This document shows, piece after piece, positions 37,548 to 41,947 of a DNA stretch of 41,947 nucleotides. Position 1 is the stretch's first letter. Each line of letters begins with the position of its first letter. The notes below the pieces were generated by a model. The model saw nothing but the letters and a program-made list of their open reading frames with translations, did no database searches and was not told where the DNA came from. The translations under genes were made by a program, and so were the position numbers. This stretch comes from a virus, in the IMG/VR virus record IMGVR_UViG_3300021961_000206, positions 1-41,947 of that record; one strand, given 5' to 3'.

Positions 37548-38150
37548 ATGGAAAATACATTAAAAAAAGAGTTTAATCCTCGCGATGTACAGAGGATGCG
37601 AAATATTATCACCGGTAATACTAACGATAGAACTCAAATACAGACCGGATACGAGAAAAACAGTCAAGTCTATAAAGAAGGGGATGTTTGGGAAGAGAAT
37701 GGAAAAAAATGGACAATTAAAAACGGAATAAAACAGTCCATAACTAAGCTTGATGAAATTAAGAAGCTTGTTGTAATACCTTTTTCTTGTCCGGAATGTA
37801 GACAAGTAATGAAAGTTAACGAGTACAACAAGAAAATGTGGGCAATACATCAAAAGTGTTTTGACTGTGTAGTTAAGATGGAAAGTGAAATGAAACGTTT
37901 AGGAAAGTGGAATGAATACTGTGATAATATTATGAACCGAAACAAGAATGCCGAACTAGACGATCTAGAGAGAGCATTAGAGGATTGGGTTGAAGAGTCA
38001 GAAACCTTTGTATCTGAAGCTGGTGAAGTAGAGAAATGGGGGGGCGGAGATAAAAAAGCAATATACAAGCAGGTAAAAGAGGAGATTGCTGAACTAAAGA
38101 AACGCGATATTTATAATGGAAAAAAACCAGAAGAAAATGCCATTTGCTAG
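37548..38150 (+). CDS. Zinc-site protein of unknown function, 200 aa
   Basis: A 200-residue charged protein. It starts MENTLKKEFNPRDVQRMRNI, a pattern seen in conserved T4-like phage hypotheticals. A zinc-type site is formed by FSCPECRQVM and QKCFDCVVKM (about residues 78-108). The C-terminal 90 residues are helical and strongly charged (LDDLERALEDWVEESETF). Function unknown. The end overlaps the next gene. Confidence 0.7.
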   Translation: MENTLKKEFNPRDVQRMRNIITGNTNDRTQIQTGYEKNSQVYKEGDVWEENGKKWTIKNGIKQSITKLDEIKKLVVIPFSCPECRQVMKVNEYNKKMWAIHQKCFDCVVKMESEMKRLGKWNEYCDNIMNRNKNAELDDLERALEDWVEESETFVSEAGEVEKWGGGDKKAIYKQVKEEIAELKKRDIYNGKKPEENAIC

Positions 38151-38715
38151 TAGAGCTCAACAAGAATTTATGTTCGTCAAACATCCCAAGGTTGCAAAAA
38201 AGTGGGCAAAACATACTCCTGATATTAAGAACCTACCTCAACATGTTAGTGAAGATTCTGTAATGCAAGATCATTGGGAACATCCTGGATGTGAAGATAA
38301 GATCGGCAAGATTTTCGTAGTTCTAAAGCCATCTCCTGAGTCTACTCCAAAGGACGTAGTACACCAAACACATGCTTTTGGTATGGGACAGTACGAGCCG
38401 CAAGATGTTCATGGCGTATATATGGATAAAGATGAAGCAGATCTAGTAGCGGAAGCAGCTTGTACTGAATTGTATAAACACCTTTCAGAAGTTGAAAAGA
38501 AAAAAGATCATGTGATGAGTGAAATCGAAAAGCATATCGCTAGACTTCAAAAAGAGATTAATTCTCACATGAAAGAAGCTACTAGCCATCCAGAACTTGC
38601 TGAAGGTCATCACCAACTTGCAGAAAAGAAGATGAATATGATTAAAGGGTTACACGGTAAACATAAAGCAGTTAAGTCTGCAAAGAAAGAATTACCTAAA
38701 AAAGACGAAAAATAA
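38116..38715 (+). CDS. Helical phage protein with the SRAQQ-HPKVAKKWA motif
   Basis: A 199-residue, Lys/Glu-rich protein. Residues about 8-35 read MPFASRAQQEFMFVKHPKVA then KKWAKHTPDI, a small motif common in phage head or internal proteins. The C-terminus is a long charged helix (HMKEATSHPELAEGHHQLAE). Two starts are possible: ATG 38116 (35-base overlap with the previous gene) or ATG 38137, where the motif starts. Function unknown. Confidence 0.65.
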   Translation: MEKNQKKMPFASRAQQEFMFVKHPKVAKKWAKHTPDIKNLPQHVSEDSVMQDHWEHPGCEDKIGKIFVVLKPSPESTPKDVVHQTHAFGMGQYEPQDVHGVYMDKDEADLVAEAACTELYKHLSEVEKKKDHVMSEIEKHIARLQKEINSHMKEATSHPELAEGHHQLAEKKMNMIKGLHGKHKAVKSAKKELPKKDEK

Positions 38716-39077
38716 TGGAACAGTACGGTACTTTTATTGGAACCTTGATGCAGAGTCGTAACCAAGCTCACATCTATCATCTTCAGACCAACTCCTATGC
38801 ACAGCACGTTGCTTTACAAGGATATTACGAAGGTATTATTGATCTTATCGACGGACTAGTCGAATCTTACCAAGGACGTTATGGTATTCTCCGCGGCTAT
38901 AAGATGGCAGGCGTAATTAAAGAAGACGAGAACGTTGTAACCTATTTTGAAGGACTTGCTAAGTTTGTAGAAACTATTAGAACTCAAATTCCACAAGATT
39001 CTTATATTCAAAACCAGGTTGACGAAGTAGTCGACTTAGTTGAATCTACTAAGTATAAGCTTAAATTTTTACACTAA
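38715..39077 (+). CDS. DUF5856-type, Dps/ferritin-like helical protein
   Basis: A 120-residue helical protein. [20 protein letters not shown] then [20 protein letters not shown] fits the phage DUF5856 family that resembles Dps: His, Tyr and Glu are arranged as in Dps/ferritin metal-binding helices. Dps proteins bind DNA or iron; no such activity has been shown from this sequence. One-base overlaps with both neighbours place it in the same late operon. It may be part of the packaged protein set. Confidence 0.7.
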   Translation: MEQYGTFIGTLMQSRNQAHIYHLQTNSYAQHVALQGYYEGIIDLIDGLVESYQGRYGILRGYKMAGVIKEDENVVTYFEGLAKFVETIRTQIPQDSYIQNQVDEVVDLVESTKYKLKFLH

Positions 39078-39577
39078 TGCTTGACGAAAAGAAAGGTACT
39101 TGCTGTGGTAAATGTGGACACGTTCACGTAAAAGGGACTTCATGTCCCAAACCTTTTTTAACAGGAAAAAGTCACTGTAGTAGGAGAACTAATGAAATGC
39201 ATACCATGGCCGATGACGGTCCGGATGAGTTTCACCAAGTAAGAGCCGATCATGAAGAAAGCTACGAAACAGAAGACTACTGTGCATCCTGTCTTGGTGA
39301 ATATCTTCTAGAATACGAACATAAGATAGAGGAAGCTGAGTATAAGGGACGAAAAGTAACTCTTGGTAAACCATTCTTAACACCCGGCGGTCCTAAAAAG
39401 AGGTCTGTATACGTTAAGAATGCTAAAGGAAATGTCGTAAAGGTTAACTTCGGTGATCCTAACATGCGAATAAAGAAATCCAATCCTGCACGCAGGAGAA
39501 GTTTTAGAGCTAGACATAAATGTGACACCCCGGGACCTCGTTGGAAAGCAAGATACTGGTCCTGTAAAGCTTGGTAA
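39077..39577 (+). CDS. Cys-rich basic protein with phage head-type C-terminus
   Basis: A 166-residue protein. The N-terminus has a CxxC cluster ([16 protein letters not shown], residues 8-23), a metal-site candidate, plus a second pair (YCASCLGE). The C-terminal 80 residues ([20 protein letters not shown]..., ending [21 protein letters not shown]) are a recurring element in T4-like marine phages, rich in Arg, Lys and Gly. This element is often linked to head proteins; the function is unknown. It is followed directly by the 39578 gene. Confidence 0.7.
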   Translation: MLDEKKGTCCGKCGHVHVKGTSCPKPFLTGKSHCSRRTNEMHTMADDGPDEFHQVRADHEESYETEDYCASCLGEYLLEYEHKIEEAEYKGRKVTLGKPFLTPGGPKKRSVYVKNAKGNVVKVNFGDPNMRIKKSNPARRRSFRARHKCDTPGPRWKARYWSCKAW

Positions 39578-39976
39578 ATGATTAAGCTCGTAGACATATT
39601 AAATGAAATAATTGAAGAGAAAGACGATAGGTGTCTACGTATTGCTCGCCGTAAGTACGATAAGCCTTCTGCTTACAGATCAGGTGCTATCGTTAGATGT
39701 CGTAGAGGAGAAATTTGGAAAGGTTTAAAAGAAGAAGATCTTATACAAGAAAAAGAATCTCTTCACAAATGGTTCTCTAGACAAGGCGGAGAAGGAGGAT
39801 CAAAGGGTTGGGTCGATTGTAATACATGTCGTAAAGACCCGAAAACAGGTAGAAAAAAATGTAAAGCATGCGGTCGTCAAAAAGGCGAAGAGAGAGCTAA
39901 GTATCCATCCTGCCGACCAACACCATCTCAATGTAGTAGATCAGGTAAAGGTAAAACTTGGGGAAAAACAAAATGA
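39578..39976 (+). CDS. MIKLVDILNE-leader basic zinc-ribbon protein
   Basis: A 132-residue protein. Residues 1-10 are MIKLVDILNE, the clearest example of the (I/L)LxE leader. The rest has a basic Cys-rich module: ESLHKWFSRQGGEGGSKGWV, DCNTC, then CKACGRQKGEERAKYPSC and GKGKTWGKTK. The motif WVDCNTC...CGR...YPSCRPTPSQC is a conserved phage module of unknown function. The high charge and Cys content suit a DNA-binding, head-packed protein. The stop overlaps the next start by 4 bases (ATGA). Confidence 0.75.
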   Translation: MIKLVDILNEIIEEKDDRCLRIARRKYDKPSAYRSGAIVRCRRGEIWKGLKEEDLIQEKESLHKWFSRQGGEGGSKGWVDCNTCRKDPKTGRKKCKACGRQKGEERAKYPSCRPTPSQCSRSGKGKTWGKTK

Positions 39977-40356
39977 TTAAGTTAATTGACATACTAAAAG
40001 AAAGTACGTTTGATTCTAAACAGCACGTAGCAATATTTACTGGTCCTGACGGAACTGCTAATGTATATAAATTAGCCGACGGTACGTATTATGCTGAAGT
40101 AGAAGGAGATCCTTCATACGATATGATAGCAAAAGATGCTATGGAGATGGCAGTTAAACTAAAAAGAGATGGCCTAACAACTCGAGTAGCAGGTGAATTA
40201 GAAGAAGGAGTTCATGATCCAGTCAAACCTGGAATTCTCAAAAAAAGACTCGGAAAACTATCATGTTCTAGAGTGAGATCGGCTAAATCCAAGTTAAAAG
40301 ACAAAGGAACGCATTATGCAAAAGCGTTACAGCGATATTTAAACTATCATTGCTAA
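39973..40356 (+). CDS. MIKLIDILKE-leader protein, 127 aa
   Basis: A 127-residue protein from ATG 39973, which overlaps the previous stop in ATGA; an upstream ATG at 39958 would add only five residues and break the leader. Residues 1-10 (MIKLIDILKE) match the leader pattern. The body has a beta-rich part (VAIFTGPDGTANVYKLADGT) and a basic C-terminus (KPGILKKRLGKLSCSRVRSA, LQRYLNYHC) that recurs in T4-like phage hypotheticals. Function unknown. Confidence 0.75.
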   Translation: MIKLIDILKESTFDSKQHVAIFTGPDGTANVYKLADGTYYAEVEGDPSYDMIAKDAMEMAVKLKRDGLTTRVAGELEEGVHDPVKPGILKKRLGKLSCSRVRSAKSKLKDKGTHYAKALQRYLNYHC

Positions 40357-40712
40357 TGATCAATCCTAAAGACATAGAAGTATTTAATCGTGCAGTTAAG
40401 GGTAACTATAAGTTTAAGAAACTAAGCGATTCTTTATATTTTGCTCAGATTGACAAGAATGAATTAGGAGCTTTTAATCTAATAGTTAACGATGCTGGTA
40501 TCTATTTATATGAGTATCCTGGACAGAGTGGAGTATTTTTCGAAATAGTCTATAAGTTAACAGGAGGACATTTCAGCACTGCTTTAATAGGAAAAGTAGA
40601 AAACGGTAAATTCATACAGTTTAATCTTAAAGATTTTTCTGATGAAATAACTGTTCTTCCACGGAAAGTTGAAAAGCAAATAAACGATAAAATAACAAAA
40701 GCCTTAAAATGA
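40356..40712 (+). CDS. Hypothetical beta-rich protein, 118 aa
   Basis: A 118-residue protein from ATG 40356, overlapping the previous TAA by one base. A TTG start two codons upstream is possible. It is a mixed beta protein (SLYFAQIDKNELGAFNLIVN, HFSTALIGKVENGKFIQF) with a Lys-rich end. No family recognised. It lacks the (I/L)LxE leader. Confidence 0.7.
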   Translation: MINPKDIEVFNRAVKGNYKFKKLSDSLYFAQIDKNELGAFNLIVNDAGIYLYEYPGQSGVFFEIVYKLTGGHFSTALIGKVENGKFIQFNLKDFSDEITVLPRKVEKQINDKITKALK

Positions 40713-41455
40713 TAAAATTAAAACATCTACTTCCGGAATGTCATGAATGTGGACGTGATTGGAATCACGGACATGACCACGAAGCCGGTATGGCTAAGAA
40801 CGAATTAAGAGATATGATCTCTAATGCTTCTAAGATCGATCAAATGGTCGGTGAAAGCGATAATTTACCAGGATGGGTATCAGCTTATATTAGTCTTGCA
40901 GCCGATTATATGCATTCAGTAGCTGAATACTTGGGCGGCGAATCTAGTAGAGACGAAGAACCAGGTCCTGGATATGGAATTGAGGAAGCTAAGAAAGGTA
41001 TGGGTTTCAGAGACCCTGAATTTAAAAAAGTAGCCATACCAGTAATGAATGATATGCTGGAAGATTGCTTAGATAATTACGATGGAGATTTTGATACGTG
41101 GGCAGAATACGGAATGTCACACCCTCCTATGAATGTTCAAGATGGTCTTGCTAAGTTAGAGCAAATGAGCAATCACGAGGAAGTTGAAAAATTCAAACAA
41201 GCGGCTTACAGCCAAATTAAAAAACACTTAGAAAAAGGCTTAAACGAAAAGAAAAAGCCATCCGCTGGTCTTACAAAAGCACAAAAATCTGATGTAGCTA
41301 AAAAAGCACATGCAGGTAAAGATATCGGTAAAAAAGGACCTGGTTTTGAGAAAATAGCTAAGGCTGCAGAAGAGAAGTATGGTTCAAAAGAAGCTGGACA
41401 GAAAGTTGCAGCAGCAGCTATGTGGAAGGGAGTTAAAGCTAGAAAGAAAGGCTAA
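40709..41455 (+). CDS. MIKLKHLLPE-leader protein with basic C-terminal motif, 248 aa
   Basis: A 248-residue protein. The N-terminus is MIKLKHLLPECHECGRDWNH, the leader pattern followed at once by a His/Cys metal-site candidate (CHECGRDWNHGHDH). The middle is acidic and helical. The C-terminal 70 residues (GLTKAQKSDVAKKAHAGKDI, EKYGSKEAGQKVAAAAMWKG) form a basic element that recurs in phage proteins. Function unknown; it is a candidate packed protein. It overlaps the 40356 gene by 4 bases. Confidence 0.75.
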   Translation: MIKLKHLLPECHECGRDWNHGHDHEAGMAKNELRDMISNASKIDQMVGESDNLPGWVSAYISLAADYMHSVAEYLGGESSRDEEPGPGYGIEEAKKGMGFRDPEFKKVAIPVMNDMLEDCLDNYDGDFDTWAEYGMSHPPMNVQDGLAKLEQMSNHEEVEKFKQAAYSQIKKHLEKGLNEKKKPSAGLTKAQKSDVAKKAHAGKDIGKKGPGFEKIAKAAEEKYGSKEAGQKVAAAAMWKGVKARKKG

Positions 41456-41473
41456 CCGAAATAAATCAAAAGT

Positions 41474-41947
41474 ATGGATTTACAAAAACTTAAAGGACAC
41501 GTACCTGATTCTGTAATTGCACAAATTCCAGAGGTAATGGAGAAATTTCAAATTAACACTCCCTTACGTCTTGCACATTTTCTTGCACAATGCGGACATG
41601 AATCAGGCGGTTTTAGAGTTGTAAATGAAAATCTAAACTACAGTGCTAAAGGATTACAGGGTATATTTAAAAAGTATTTTCCTACCGCTACCTTAGCTGA
41701 ACAGTATCAACGCAAGCCTGAAAAAATTGCTAATCGCGTTTATGCTTCAAGAATGGGTAATGGAGACGAGGCTTCTGGTGAAGGATTTAAGTTTCGCGGT
41801 CGTGGTTTTATCCAATTAACAGGAAAAACTAACTACACAGCCTTTGGTAAGGCTGCAGGTGTAGACACCGTTGCAAACCCCGATTTAGTAGCAAGTAAAT
41901 ACCCTTTACTTTCTGCTGCATGGTATTGGAACAGTCGAAAATTAAGT
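41474..41947 (+). CDS. GH19 (chitinase-like) endolysin, 3' end beyond the window
   Basis: A 158-residue N-terminal part of a GH19 lysozyme-type enzyme. HFLAQCGHESGGFRVV (residues 35-50) has the catalytic Glu 43. NLNYSAKGLQGIFKKYFP and ANRVYASRMGNGDEASGEGF follow, then KFRGRGFIQLTGKTNY (substrate-binding core). Such enzymes cut the peptidoglycan glycan chain and release progeny at the end of infection, or act in the virion at entry. The frame is open at the right edge. Confidence 0.88.
   Translation, partial: MDLQKLKGHVPDSVIAQIPEVMEKFQINTPLRLAHFLAQCGHESGGFRVVNENLNYSAKGLQGIFKKYFPTATLAEQYQRKPEKIANRVYASRMGNGDEASGEGFKFRGRGFIQLTGKTNYTAFGKAAGVDTVANPDLVASKYPLLSAAWYWNSRKLS

Overview
This window is almost certainly part of the genome of a T4-like tailed phage (myovirus) that infects a Bacteroidetes (Flavobacteria-like) host. 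Two lines of evidence support this. First, the virion and replication genes are T4-type: a gp55-like late sigma factor, gp25 and gp6 baseplate wedge proteins, a DnaG-type primase, a YqaJ-type exonuclease and a GH19 lysin. Second, the early promoters look like the Bacteroidetes -33 TTG / -7 TAnnTTTG promoter, and most genes lack a Shine-Dalgarno sequence and have A-rich leaders instead. The DNA is AT-rich and tightly packed. I saw no tRNA, rRNA, CRISPR array, integrase or insertion sequence.

Region 1 (1-9100) is an early or accessory region of small, mostly unrecognised genes. Three genes near the left edge run leftward; the rest run rightward. Almost every gene or gene pair has its own promoter of the form TTGCC-18 bases-TA(T/C)CTTTA(G), followed by a nearly invariant leader ending in ATCAAAGTTATG. 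Several promoters carry a UUCG-loop hairpin plus T-tract between the -33 and -7 boxes, so the same DNA looks like the terminator of the gene before. Recognisable products are an orphan DnaA domain IV protein, a DUF932 protein, an SH3-barrel-like protein, a small zinc ribbon and an HTH-like protein. Two promoter-driven elements (576-626 minus and 6322-6407 plus) and one structured 155-base leader (8948-9103) are candidates for new small RNAs or microproteins.

Region 2 (9100-15320) is a transition zone: small membrane and acidic proteins, an HExxH metallopeptidase, a glutaredoxin, an HD-domain protein and the gp55-like late sigma factor.

Region 3 (15340-34080) is the baseplate and tail module. 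It holds spike and hub-like proteins, gp25, gp6, a 1600-residue structural protein and several beta-rich virion proteins. One of these (29951-31318) has a mucin-like stalk of five exact-length 16-residue Thr/Ser/Pro repeats. Directly behind it lie a DxD glycosyltransferase, an FkbM-type methyltransferase and a second glycosyltransferase-like protein. I read this as a possible virion-glycosylation cassette that decorates the stalk.

Region 4 (34100-41947) holds a GIY-YIG nuclease, primase, exonuclease, a nucleotidyltransferase, a second HExxH protein, a Dps-like (DUF5856-type) protein and a run of small basic or zinc-binding proteins. Several begin with a short helix ending in (I/L)LxE, such as MIKLVDILNE or MIKLIDILKE. 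This resembles the T4 capsid-targeting leader cut by the prohead protease, so they may be proteins packed in the head. The window ends inside a GH19 endolysin gene. Late genes overlap by 1-4 bases and are often preceded by a TATTTAT(T/A) motif at gene boundaries.
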